Assembly (NCBI RefSeq): GCF_000314975.1
Contig: NZ_BAEN01000030.1
Span: 21,225-85,224, forward strand
From: Aliiglaciecola lipolytica E3
Lineage (GTDB): Bacteria > Pseudomonadota > Gammaproteobacteria > Enterobacterales > Alteromonadaceae
DNA length: 64,000 nt
Direction of reading: 5' to 3'
Made by a program: the position numbers and the translations under genes. Of the stretch, positions 8,868-17,091 are shown piece after piece (the first letter of the stretch is position 1; each line of letters opens with the position of its first letter). A model generated the notes under the pieces. It made no database searches, had not been told where the DNA came from, and saw only the letters and a program-made list of their open reading frames with translations.

Positions 8868-9752
8868 TTACGTATTTTGTAGCATGATGTGGGCAGACAT
8901 TTCTGCCGTGCGCGCAGCTGATGCAGTCATAATATCTAGGTTGCCGGCGTAATTGGGTAAGTAGTCTCCCAATCCTTCGACCTCAAGAAATATAGATACT
9001 TTCCGCCCGTCGAATATAGGACCGTTTTTGAGTTTGTAACCAGGGACATATTTTTGCACTTCGCTTATCATTTTGTGCACTGACTCGGTGATGGCAGCCT
9101 CATCAGGTTGTGTCTCCGTTAAACAATGAATGGTATCTCGCATTAAAAGTGGAGGCTCCGCTGGATTAATAATGATAATTGCTTTACCTTTTTTAGCACC
9201 GCCCACTTGCTCAACAGCACCTGCTGTTGTGCGCGTAAATTCATCAATGTTCTGGCGAGTACCGGGTCCCACCGACTTTGATGAAACAGTTGCAACAATT
9301 TCACCATATTCAACGGCTTGCACTCTAGAAACAGCCGCCACCATAGGAATAGTCGCTTGACCACCACACGTCACCATGTTGATATTTTTTATATTTGACG
9401 CTAGTTTAGAAAGGTTCACAGGAGGTACACAAAACGGGCCGATAGCAGCGGGTGTTAGGTCAATCATAAGTACACCTTTAGCATTCACCTTAGCTGAGTT
9501 ATCAGCATGAACATAAGCAGATGTTGCATCAAAGGCAATCTTTATATCGTCTTGTTCAATGTACGGCATAAGCCCTTCAACACCATCGGACGTTGTTTTG
9601 AGCCCTAACTCTTTTGCTCGAGCAAGCCCTTCAGAACCTGCATCAATTCCTACCATCCAAACTGGCTCCAACACATCACTGCGTTTAAGCTTATATAGCA
9701 AATCAGTGCCTATGTTGCCTGAACCAATCAGGGCGCATTTTATCTTTTTCAT
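8868..9752 (-). CDS. hsaG: Acylating acetaldehyde/propanal dehydrogenase
   Basis: A 294-aa MhpF/BphJ/HsaG-type acylating aldehyde dehydrogenase. The Rossmann motif [14 protein letters not shown] is at 9-22 and catalytic Cys129 lies in VTCGGQAT. The start is MKKIKC at 9752, with a GGGAAC SD about 6 bases upstream; the ATG four codons earlier has no SD. It converts the aldehyde released by HsaF to the CoA thioester with NAD and CoA. Operon order hsaB-hsaE-hsaG-hsaF fits the known two-protein aldolase-dehydrogenase complex. Confidence 0.92.
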   Translation of the reverse strand: MKKIKCALIGSGNIGTDLLYKLKRSDVLEPVWMVGIDAGSEGLARAKELGLKTTSDGVEGLMPYIEQDDIKIAFDATSAYVHADNSAKVNAKGVLMIDLTPAAIGPFCVPPVNLSKLASNIKNINMVTCGGQATIPMVAAVSRVQAVEYGEIVATVSSKSVGPGTRQNIDEFTRTTAGAVEQVGGAKKGKAIIIINPAEPPLLMRDTIHCLTETQPDEAAITESVHKMISEVQKYVPGYKLKNGPIFDGRKVSIFLEVEGLGDYLPNYAGNLDIMTASAARTAEMSAHIMLQNT

Positions 9753-9776
9753 CTTTGTTCCCATTGGGTTATATAA

Positions 9777-10565
9777 TTAATCGCAAAAGCTGACAGAGCA
9801 GCTACCTAAGCCTTCAATAGTCATTTCGAATGTATCACCTGACTTTGCATCTATTAATGGCGCTAACGCGCCCGATAAAATAATTTCGCCGGCTTTAAAT
9901 TCTATGCCGTAGTTGCCAAGGGTGTTGGCTAACCAAGCAACAGCTTGAGCTGGATGCCCTTGCACCGCTGAGCCAACGCCAGATGCTGCGTGTTTACCAT
10001 TCTGAAACATGGTCATTTTCGCACTTGCGAGGTCAATTGTTTTTGGATCTTTGCGATCAAGGCCTATTACAAACACACCGCAAGAGGCGTTATCAGCGAC
10101 GGTATCAACAATACTGATATTCCAATTTTCAATTCTTGAATCAACAATCTCAAAACATGGGGCAACCCATTCAGTCGCTTCTAGCACTTGCTCGGCTGTT
10201 ACGTTGGGCCCCTTGATATCGTGTTTTAAACAAAAAGCGATTTCACCCTCCGCACGCGGTTGTATTAGTAAGGATTTTTGTAAACTAATATTGCTTCCAT
10301 CTGGGTAGTGCATGGTGTCGGTCAGAAAACCAAAATCAGGTTGATGTACGTTCAACATTTTTTGTACGGCTTCGCTAGTTACACCAATTTTTTTGCCAAT
10401 AACTGATTCTTTTGCTTGGGTTTTAAGTTGGATAGTTTCCAATGAAACTTTGTATGCGTCGTCGATTGTCAAGTCGGGGAAGCGCGATATAAGAGGACTG
10501 ATTGTTTTTCGTTTGTTCTGCGCATCAAAAAGTTCAATGGCTAATTGTTTGTGTAGATTATTCAT
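9777..10565 (-). CDS. hsaE: 2-hydroxypenta/hexa-2,4-dienoate hydratase
   Basis: A 262-aa fumarylacetoacetase-fold hydratase of the MhpD/BphH/HsaE family. The metal region PRAEGEIAF near 103-111 and the following VAPCFEIVDSRIENW block are typical. It adds water to the dienoate left by meta-cleavage and hydrolysis, giving the 4-hydroxy-2-oxoacid used by HsaF. Its ATG overlaps the hsaB stop as ATGA (10562-10565), so translation is coupled. 4-oxalocrotonate decarboxylase is a related alternative; the neighbouring aldolase and dehydrogenase favour the hydratase. Confidence 0.88.
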   Translation of the reverse strand: MNNLHKQLAIELFDAQNKRKTISPLISRFPDLTIDDAYKVSLETIQLKTQAKESVIGKKIGVTSEAVQKMLNVHQPDFGFLTDTMHYPDGSNISLQKSLLIQPRAEGEIAFCLKHDIKGPNVTAEQVLEATEWVAPCFEIVDSRIENWNISIVDTVADNASCGVFVIGLDRKDPKTIDLASAKMTMFQNGKHAASGVGSAVQGHPAQAVAWLANTLGNYGIEFKAGEIILSGALAPLIDAKSGDTFEMTIEGLGSCSVSFCD

Positions 10566-11542
10566 TTAGCAGTTTCCTTTGCTTTCCATAGGTCAGGCAA
10601 ACCAGGATCAGTTTTACTAATTAATCGTTTTAGTAACAGTTTAAGCGCCATTACATCTCCTTGACCGAGGTCCCTAATCAATTCCTCTTCAATAGCTTTA
10701 GCTTGTGCAATATGAAGTAATGATGTTTCACGACCATTGGCGGTCAATTGGTAGGTCTCATCATCCAGCTTTTCTATCAGTTCTTGGCTGATTAAAAACT
10801 CAATGTCAGTGTCGGTCAGGCTATGACCCGTGTATTCAATGTAATCATTAATTTCTTCAAGACTGAGATTCGCCTGTATATTGAGTACTGACAATGCAAA
10901 AAAGTGTGAGTCTTCATGGGCTTGTTCATCAAATACTTTGCGCATCCGAAACAGCATTTGAAAGTGAGAGCGACCAAGTAAATAACCTAGCAAATCTTCG
11001 TTATAGCTACACTCTGGCGCCTTTGGCTCAGATGAGAGTTCTACGCCTTCCCAGGGTTTCCTCGCAGTCATAGCATATTGGCCTTGTTGAAAAACAAGGG
11101 GAGGCAAGTCCTGCTGGTCAAAGTTAAGTACTTCGCCAATATAAATTAGGTGGTCTCCACCATCGTGTGTCACCATATTGCGGCACTGAAAACGAGCACT
11201 GCAGTCAGGTATCAATGGTGCGTCGCTTAACCCTTCTTCAAGATCAATTCCTGCAAATTTATTTTCACCCCGTGACGCAAAAGTGTTAGATAAGTCTTGT
11301 TGTTCTTGTGACAAAACATGCACATTCCAGTGTTTTGCTTCATTAAATGCCTCAACGCTCAAGGATGTTTTTGCTAAACTCCATAGCACCATGGGCGGGT
11401 CTAACGAAACGGAGTTGAAGCTGTTTGCTGTTAAGCCAACAGGCGTGCCATCTGGTGCGGTTGCCGTGATAATAGTAACGCCAGTTGTAAAACTACCTAG
11501 CGCATTTCGAAATGCAGTCGTATCAAATTCTTGTTGTGCCAT
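10562..11542 (-). CDS. hsaB: Flavin reductase component of 3-HSA monooxygenase with extra C-terminal winged-helix-like domain
   Basis: The first gene of the leftward operon that ends with the SnoaL-like gene. Residues 1 to about 165 form a split-barrel flavin reductase domain (FTTGVTIITA, GLTANSFNSVSLDPPMVLWSL, then DGGDHLIYIGEV), as in HsaB/TesA1/HpaC, supplying reduced flavin to the HsaA oxygenase. Unlike the roughly 190-aa mycobacterial HsaB, it continues to 326 aa with a helical region (about 180-326) containing LTDTDIEFLISQELI and ETSLLHIAQAKAIEEEL, reminiscent of a MarR-type fold. Acinetobacter 4-hydroxyphenylacetate hydroxylase reductase C1 has such a regulatory tail. The oxygenase hsaA lies 17 kb away. 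Confidence 0.8.
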   Translation of the reverse strand: MAQQEFDTTAFRNALGSFTTGVTIITATAPDGTPVGLTANSFNSVSLDPPMVLWSLAKTSLSVEAFNEAKHWNVHVLSQEQQDLSNTFASRGENKFAGIDLEEGLSDAPLIPDCSARFQCRNMVTHDGGDHLIYIGEVLNFDQQDLPPLVFQQGQYAMTARKPWEGVELSSEPKAPECSYNEDLLGYLLGRSHFQMLFRMRKVFDEQAHEDSHFFALSVLNIQANLSLEEINDYIEYTGHSLTDTDIEFLISQELIEKLDDETYQLTANGRETSLLHIAQAKAIEEELIRDLGQGDVMALKLLLKRLISKTDPGLPDLWKAKETAK

Positions 11543-11707
11543 GGTGAGAACCTGTTGCTATTGTTGTGTTAACAGTATCGTTACAAGATAGATTCTCATC
11601 ATCGTCTCAATGGACTAAACCAAAAAAGCTACTATTTTATTTGTCTTGAGAGGGGTAAAACTGGTGTGCATCATAGTTAAATTATGTGTTAATTTTTGCA
11701 AGTAGTG

Positions 11708-11719
11708 GTCCATGTGGAC
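11708..11719. promoter_or_regulatory. Inverted repeat GTCC-N4-GGAC between hsaB and the aldehyde dehydrogenase
   Basis: GTCCATGTGGAC is a perfect inverted repeat in the 291-bp spacer between the divergent hsaB operon and the aldehyde dehydrogenase gene. A second GTCC-N4-GGAC copy lies in the other divergent spacer at 15897-15910, and both have AT-rich ATTA-containing sequence to the right. It may be an operator for a cluster regulator; no protein-binding evidence can be had from sequence alone. Confidence 0.35.
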
Positions 11720-11833
11720 GAGGATTATTTTATTAAAGTTAAGTAGCGTTCTTAGGATGATTTTTATGCGATAGGGGCTTTTTTATATGCACCATAGTCG
11801 TTAATGCAAATATCAACAAAAAGGAAATCGCCA

Positions 11834-13270
11834 ATGAGTAATAATACAAAGTCAATGGCTACATTATTAGAAAAACAACAAAAAGCCCATCTGCAAAATA
11901 TGCGCGTGAGTGTTGAAGAAAGGAAGGGGCGCATCCAGCAAGTCATCGACCTGCTAGTGGAACATCATCAAACATTAGTAGAGGCAATAGAAAGCGACTT
12001 TGGAGGCCGTAGCCAAGCGTTTTCAGTTATGAATGATATATTGGGTTCACTTGCTAGCCTCAAATATACGCGCGACAACTTGCACCTTTGGGTTGATAGC
12101 GAGGAGAGAAATGTGTTCTCTCCTTATGATCAGTTAGGCAGTTCAGCACGTGTCGAATACCAAGCTAAGGGTGTTGTTGGAATAATTGGCACTTGGAATT
12201 CGCCTTTGTACACCATACTTTCACCTCTTGCATGCGTATTGGGTGCCGGTAACAGAGCGATTTTAAAACCATCTGAAGTGACACCCAAAGTAGCCGCTAC
12301 TTTAGCCAAGTTATTTGCGCAACATATCGACCCCCTTTTAATAAGTGTGGTTACCGGCGGAAAAGACGTTGGTGAGCAATTTAGTGCATTACCATTTAAT
12401 CATTTAGTGTTTACTGGTAGTACAAGTATTGGTAAAAAAATTATGCGAGCAGCGGCAGATAATCTCGTGCCTGTTACCTTAGAGTTAGGCGGAAAATCGC
12501 CAGTAGTCATTAGCGAAAGCTCAGACTTAACTGAAAGTTGTAAACGTATAGCCATAGCCAAAAGTAATAATGGTGGGCAAGTTTGCGTTAGCCCTGACAT
12601 CGTTTATGTGCCAAAACATAAGTTAGATGAGACAGCGCAGCTGCTTTTAGGTAGCTACAGAACTTTGTTTCCGACAATTAGCAATAATTCTGACATAGTA
12701 CCGATTGTTAACGAACAGCATTGTCAGCGAGTAGTTGAATTAGTGGAGCAGGCGAGTCAATTAGAGGCTAAGGTGCTTAGTAGTCACGATAGTGATGGCC
12801 TTTCATCTGCAATTAACAAAGATAAACGCTTACCTCTACAAATTGTAATATCACCAAGTAAACAAGCGCGTATTATGCAAGAAGAAATCTTTGGACCCGC
12901 TTTAGTGTTGTTGCCTTATGAAAATATCGATGACGTGATTGATGATATTAATGGCCGCGAAAAGCCACTTGCGCTTTATTATTTCGGCGAGAATCAAAAG
13001 GAGCAAGAAAAAGTTTTAGCTAACACTTCGTCGGGTGGCGTGGCCATTAATGATTGTATGATACACGCTGCGATGCATGATGCTCCGTTTGGTGGCGTAG
13101 GTGCGTCTGGTATAGGGCATTACCATGGTCGAGAAGGGTTTTTAGCGTTTAGTCATATGCGAACGGTATTTGTTGCACCTGAACATGACCCAAGAGGAGA
13201 GTGGGGTATGCTGCCGCCTCATCATGATCAGTTTAAGGCGATGATGGTGGCCCAAGTTACGCCCGATTAA
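11834..13270 (+). CDS. Aldehyde dehydrogenase, coniferyl-aldehyde-dehydrogenase-like
   Basis: A 478-aa NAD(P)-dependent aldehyde dehydrogenase of the class 3/CalB type. ELGGKSPVV carries the general base glutamate and NNGGQVCVSPD the catalytic cysteine; the C-terminal ends with AFSHMRTVF. The start MSNNTK at 11834 has AAGGAAA about 8 bases upstream; an ATG ten codons earlier lacks an SD. The gene stands alone on the plus strand, divergent from hsaB and closed by a strong hairpin terminator. It could oxidise an aldehyde from steroid side-chain cleavage, by analogy with bile-acid degraders; the substrate is inferred. Confidence 0.85.
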   Translation: MSNNTKSMATLLEKQQKAHLQNMRVSVEERKGRIQQVIDLLVEHHQTLVEAIESDFGGRSQAFSVMNDILGSLASLKYTRDNLHLWVDSEERNVFSPYDQLGSSARVEYQAKGVVGIIGTWNSPLYTILSPLACVLGAGNRAILKPSEVTPKVAATLAKLFAQHIDPLLISVVTGGKDVGEQFSALPFNHLVFTGSTSIGKKIMRAAADNLVPVTLELGGKSPVVISESSDLTESCKRIAIAKSNNGGQVCVSPDIVYVPKHKLDETAQLLLGSYRTLFPTISNNSDIVPIVNEQHCQRVVELVEQASQLEAKVLSSHDSDGLSSAINKDKRLPLQIVISPSKQARIMQEEIFGPALVLLPYENIDDVIDDINGREKPLALYYFGENQKEQEKVLANTSSGGVAINDCMIHAAMHDAPFGGVGASGIGHYHGREGFLAFSHMRTVFVAPEHDPRGEWGMLPPHHDQFKAMMVAQVTPD

Positions 13271-13293
13271 TTATGGTTTATTGTTAAGGATAC

Positions 13294-13324
13294 AAAAAAA
13301 TGCAGTCAAATGACTGCATTTTTT
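13294..13324. terminator. Bidirectional rho-independent terminator
   Basis: A run of seven A, a 9-bp perfect stem ATGCAGTCA/TGACTGCAT with a 2-base apex, then a run of T. It lies between the convergent aldehyde dehydrogenase and Rieske oxygenase genes and can work in both directions. Confidence 0.9.
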
Positions 13325-13343
13325 ATGAGTGAATAAAGCACCG

Positions 13344-14435
13344 TTATTCAGTATAGGCAACAGTACCCTTAGGAACGTAAACGCCATTTACTTTTGATTG
13401 AAATTCGTCTTTACGGGCTCTTGGATTATAAAACTGTTTATACCAAATGCGAGCTTTCATAAATGGACCATCGCTAGGTAAAAACAAACCGTTTAAACAT
13501 GGCGCTTTATTTGTCCATACTTGAAAATCTTGCATAAATGCAGCTTTACTCGCATCTTGGAACTGGCGTGCTGCTATGCCGTCTTCGACGGTTGCCACTT
13601 TATTACCGCCTGGAGATTTAACTAAAAGCGCATGCCAAACTTTTACTGAACCATCTTCAACAGGCGTGTGTACGATCATAAGATATGACTCATAGTAGCC
13701 GGTTAAATGAGATAACAAAACGCCCGGTCCATGGTAGGTTGTGATGGTGTGCAATACAGGGCTTTCGCCATCTTCACCTACTAATGTTCGGTGGGGTCCA
13801 CATTGTCGTTGGGTGGCTAAATGGCCGTCAAATTCATTTTCGTAACGCTCAACCGTCGAGCCATGGATTGGACTTAAGTGTCCATAATCACAAATATTAT
13901 CAATAACCTCTTGAGGATGCTGTTCGAGGATCCCTAAATCGTCAAAACGCCAATGGACCCATGCGTCGTCGTCCCACTGAGGCAGACTTGGGTGATCCCA
14001 CTCTGGCTCACCATTTTCTGGGTCATGCCAAATCCAAATCGCTCCCATACTCTCGGCAACTGGCCATGCTTTAACGCATGCTGTTTTAGGAATAGGGCCT
14101 TCATGATAGGGGATGTCATCACATTGACCATCAGGTCCAAAGCGCCAAGCATGATACGGACAGCGAATGCTATCACCTTCGATGTTAGTGCCACCACCGT
14201 CTATTATAACGTACGACGTATCGTTTTCAGCGGCAAGGTGCGTTTTCATGTGCGGACAATATGCATCTAACAGTACGACTCTACCAGTGGCTTGACCGCG
14301 ATATAACGCAAAATCACGCCCAAAAAAACGAACCGCAACCGGCTTGTGTGTATTTATTTCTTCAGAGGTAGCTATCATAAACCAGCCTCGAGGAAAGGTG
14401 TAATCGCCTAAACGATAGTCTTGCGTAGTCGCCAT
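13344..14435 (-). CDS. kshA: Rieske non-haem iron oxygenase, KshA-like 3-ketosteroid 9alpha-hydroxylase oxygenase
   Basis: A 363-aa Rieske oxygenase. The [2Fe-2S] ligands are Cys60-x-His62 (CPH) and Cys92-x2-His95 (CPYHAW). The mononuclear iron site is NICDYGHLSPIH at 180-191, with Asp183, His186 and His191. Architecture and length fit the KshA group, which hydroxylates C9 of 3-keto-1,4-diene steroids and so opens ring B. The partner reductase KshB is not seen in the window. It is encoded 29 bp downstream of an MFS gene in a two-gene unit. Other steroid or cholesterol Rieske enzymes are possible, so KshA is a context-aided call. Confidence 0.7.
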   Translation of the reverse strand: MATTQDYRLGDYTFPRGWFMIATSEEINTHKPVAVRFFGRDFALYRGQATGRVVLLDAYCPHMKTHLAAENDTSYVIIDGGGTNIEGDSIRCPYHAWRFGPDGQCDDIPYHEGPIPKTACVKAWPVAESMGAIWIWHDPENGEPEWDHPSLPQWDDDAWVHWRFDDLGILEQHPQEVIDNICDYGHLSPIHGSTVERYENEFDGHLATQRQCGPHRTLVGEDGESPVLHTITTYHGPGVLLSHLTGYYESYLMIVHTPVEDGSVKVWHALLVKSPGGNKVATVEDGIAARQFQDASKAAFMQDFQVWTNKAPCLNGLFLPSDGPFMKARIWYKQFYNPRARKDEFQSKVNGVYVPKGTVAYTE

Positions 14436-14464
14436 TTAATGACTCCTCTTTTGTTTTTATGTGG

Positions 14465-15835
14465 TTAATTTGTATTTGAGCTTTCAGGCGTACTTTCAGC
14501 CGTTTTATTTGCCAATATTCCCATTTCGGTCATATGTTTGTGATAAGGCTTTATTGCTTTGTAATATAAAAATGCAGAGCCGACTAACATCAGTAGCATT
14601 AGCAAAATAGCAAATTGCAGACCTTCACCTTCATCACCTCGTGAAAAAATATCACTAAAAGTGCCTGTTAATAATGGACCAACGCCCGCCCCAAACAATG
14701 TTAAAAACAGTGCGAGCATTGCCACGCTTGTGGCGCGTTGTTTACTGTTGACTAAATTACTAACAGCAGCAAAGGATAAGGTTGGCCACCAGCTGTTAAA
14801 GAAGCTAAAACCTGCAGCAAAAACGATAGCGTGTGGAATGTTGACGCTGCCTAGGTGCCACATTGCATCGGCAGGCCAAAAAAGAAAGCCACATCCCAGT
14901 GGAATACTTATTAATACACCAATCATTGGCAGTCGCAATTGCCATCGGGTATCGGTGCGGCACAATTTATCGCAATAAAAACCGCTAAACATTGAACCAG
15001 CAGCGGCAAAAATGCCACTTGCTAAACCAAACGATAGGCCGGCATGTGCTAAGGTCATGTCAAAATTACGGACCATAAAAGTGGGCGCCCAAATACCATA
15101 ACCATAGCCGACCATGCCTGCAATTGCGGTGCCCATGCAGATAAGCAGAAACCCTTTAATTTTAATGATGTCTTTGAGGTCAGATAAAAACTTGCCCTGA
15201 GGTTGAAGGCGTACTTTCTTTTCAGCTTCTGTATCGAACACACCCATACCCGGGTCGCGACCAAAAATATATAACAACAAAGCTAAAACGATACCGGGCG
15301 CACCAAAGAAGATAAATACGGCTCGCCAGCCATATTCTTGGGCTACCCATCCGCCCAGTGCCATTGCAGCCAACAAGCCAATATGTGGACCAAGCATGTA
15401 GAGACTAATTGCAAACGAGCGTTTGTGCGGTGGATATAAATCTGACACCATTGATATGGATGGGGATGTGCCTCCGGCTTCGCCTATTGCTACAGTCATT
15501 CTAAATATTACAAACTGCCAAAATTGTGCAACCATGCCACTTGCCATGGTCGCAAAGCTCCATAATCCACAGCAAACGGCAACGATATTGCGACGATTAA
15601 CACCGCTGTCTGCCAAGCGACTTAGCGGAAAACTAAAAGCAGAATATAAAACCGCAAATGCAAGACCACTAACGGCGCCCATGACCGTATCAGAAACACC
15701 AAATTCTTGTTTTATAGGCTCAATAACAATTGCTATTAGGTTGCGATCTATATATGAAAATACATAAATCACAGCTAATAAAAACAGGGTAATTCGAGTT
15801 CTTGCAGGGCTTAAAGCACTCTGACCTAATTGCAT
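14465..15835 (-). CDS. MFS transporter (Spinster-like)
   Basis: A 456-aa 12-segment MFS carrier with YIDRNLIAIVIEPIKQEFGVSD near the N-terminus and the conserved SRLADSG loop after TM2. It belongs to the same subgroup as the carrier at 6482-7807 but the two are clearly diverged. It precedes the KshA-like gene in a leftward pair, divergent from the MBL-fold gene. Uptake or export of steroids or intermediates is the contextual guess. The C-terminus is polar (ESTPESSNTN). Confidence 0.8.
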   Translation of the reverse strand: MQLGQSALSPARTRITLFLLAVIYVFSYIDRNLIAIVIEPIKQEFGVSDTVMGAVSGLAFAVLYSAFSFPLSRLADSGVNRRNIVAVCCGLWSFATMASGMVAQFWQFVIFRMTVAIGEAGGTSPSISMVSDLYPPHKRSFAISLYMLGPHIGLLAAMALGGWVAQEYGWRAVFIFFGAPGIVLALLLYIFGRDPGMGVFDTEAEKKVRLQPQGKFLSDLKDIIKIKGFLLICMGTAIAGMVGYGYGIWAPTFMVRNFDMTLAHAGLSFGLASGIFAAAGSMFSGFYCDKLCRTDTRWQLRLPMIGVLISIPLGCGFLFWPADAMWHLGSVNIPHAIVFAAGFSFFNSWWPTLSFAAVSNLVNSKQRATSVAMLALFLTLFGAGVGPLLTGTFSDIFSRGDEGEGLQFAILLMLLMLVGSAFLYYKAIKPYHKHMTEMGILANKTAESTPESSNTN

Positions 15836-15896
15836 CTATATTGTTCCTTTTCACAATAAGTTAACATAACTTTAACGCTGTCAAAATATTCAGCAT

Positions 15897-15910
15897 CGTC
15901 CTTTTGGACG
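15897..15910. promoter_or_regulatory. Inverted repeat CGTCC-N4-GGACG
   Basis: CGTCCTTTTGGACG is a perfect 5+5 inverted repeat between the divergent MFS-kshA and MBL-ligase units. It shares GTCC-N4-GGAC with the element at 11708-11719 in the other divergent spacer of the cluster. A shared operator is the natural reading, unproven. Confidence 0.4.
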
Positions 15911-15987
15911 TATTACATTATTGCCAAATGTTTTCTTATTACTATAAGCGTTAAGAATATAAATCCATGTCCATTTTTGGAGAAAGA

Positions 15988-17091
15988 ATGAAATCTCAAG
16001 TTGTTGTTGATGAGCGAACGGATAAAGAGCGTAATGTTGAGTTAGAGTATCCTCTAAACGCGCCCAATGCCGACGGTTCAGTGGTAGAGGTGGCAGAGGG
16101 CGTATTATGGCTGCGCATGCCTTTACCGATGGCGCTTGATCATATTAATCTTTATTTACTAGAAGATAACGACGGCTGGTACATTGTTGATACAGGTTTA
16201 GATACTAAAGAAACACGCCACCTTTGGGAGCATGTTACTCAAACACATTGTAAAGGAAAGCCAATAAAGGGTGTCATCTGCACCCATTTTCATTATGATC
16301 ATAGTAATCTATCAAGTTGGCTAACTGAAAGATTTAATGTGCCATTGTTTATGACGCATGGTGAGTTTTATACACTTAAAGCGAACAGTAGTGGGTTAGC
16401 TAACCTAGGAAATGAACATCAATTAGCATTTTATCAGCGGTCAGGCGTCCCACAAGAAACTATCGAAAATATTTTTGAGGCTTGTAGGAGAGACCCATTT
16501 ATCAAGCATTCTCCGCCTTCGTTCAACCGGCTACGCTCTGGTGACATACTCACAATCAATAGTCGTCAATGGTCAATAATAATCGGCGAAGGCCATTCTC
16601 CTGAGCATGCTTGCTTGTATTGCGAAGAAGATAAATTACTAATAGCAGGCGATCAATTACTCCCACACATAAGCTCCAACATTTTAATCAATGACATGGA
16701 GCCTAATGGTCAGCAGCTCAAATATTGGCTCCGAAGCCTCAAAAATTTGCAATGTTTGCGAGCAGATATTTTAGTGCTCCCAGCCCATGGACCAATCTTT
16801 ACAGAGATACACGCTCGAGCACAGCAATTAATTGAGCATCATTTAGATACACTAAATACCTTGCGAGACTATGCCACTTCAAGAGACAGTTTTACTGCCT
16901 TTGAAGCAACAAACCACCTTTTTGACCGCGAACTCTCGCCCATTAATCGGATGATGGCTTTGGGGGAAACACTAGCGCATATAAATTGGTTAATGGGTAA
17001 GGGGTACTTGATAGCAAACACGGATTTGGTGTCCGGTATAAACATCTATAAACACTCAGACGCACAAAATAAGAACAGGATAAAGTTATGA
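15988..17091 (+). CDS. Metallo-beta-lactamase-fold hydrolase
   Basis: A 367-aa MBL-fold protein with the metal motif THFHYDH (His100, His102, Asp104, His105), followed by GHSPEH and GDQLLP metal-site blocks and LPAHGP. The start at 15988 has TTGGAG 5 bases upstream; the earlier ATG at 15967 has no SD. Its stop overlaps the CoA ligase start (ATGA at 17088-17091), so the two are translationally coupled and probably act on the same compound, for example a thioester or lactone hydrolysis. The family includes thioesterase-like and lactonase members; the substrate is unknown. Confidence 0.8.
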   Translation: MKSQVVVDERTDKERNVELEYPLNAPNADGSVVEVAEGVLWLRMPLPMALDHINLYLLEDNDGWYIVDTGLDTKETRHLWEHVTQTHCKGKPIKGVICTHFHYDHSNLSSWLTERFNVPLFMTHGEFYTLKANSSGLANLGNEHQLAFYQRSGVPQETIENIFEACRRDPFIKHSPPSFNRLRSGDILTINSRQWSIIIGEGHSPEHACLYCEEDKLLIAGDQLLPHISSNILINDMEPNGQQLKYWLRSLKNLQCLRADILVLPAHGPIFTEIHARAQQLIEHHLDTLNTLRDYATSRDSFTAFEATNHLFDRELSPINRMMALGETLAHINWLMGKGYLIANTDLVSGINIYKHSDAQNKNRIKL

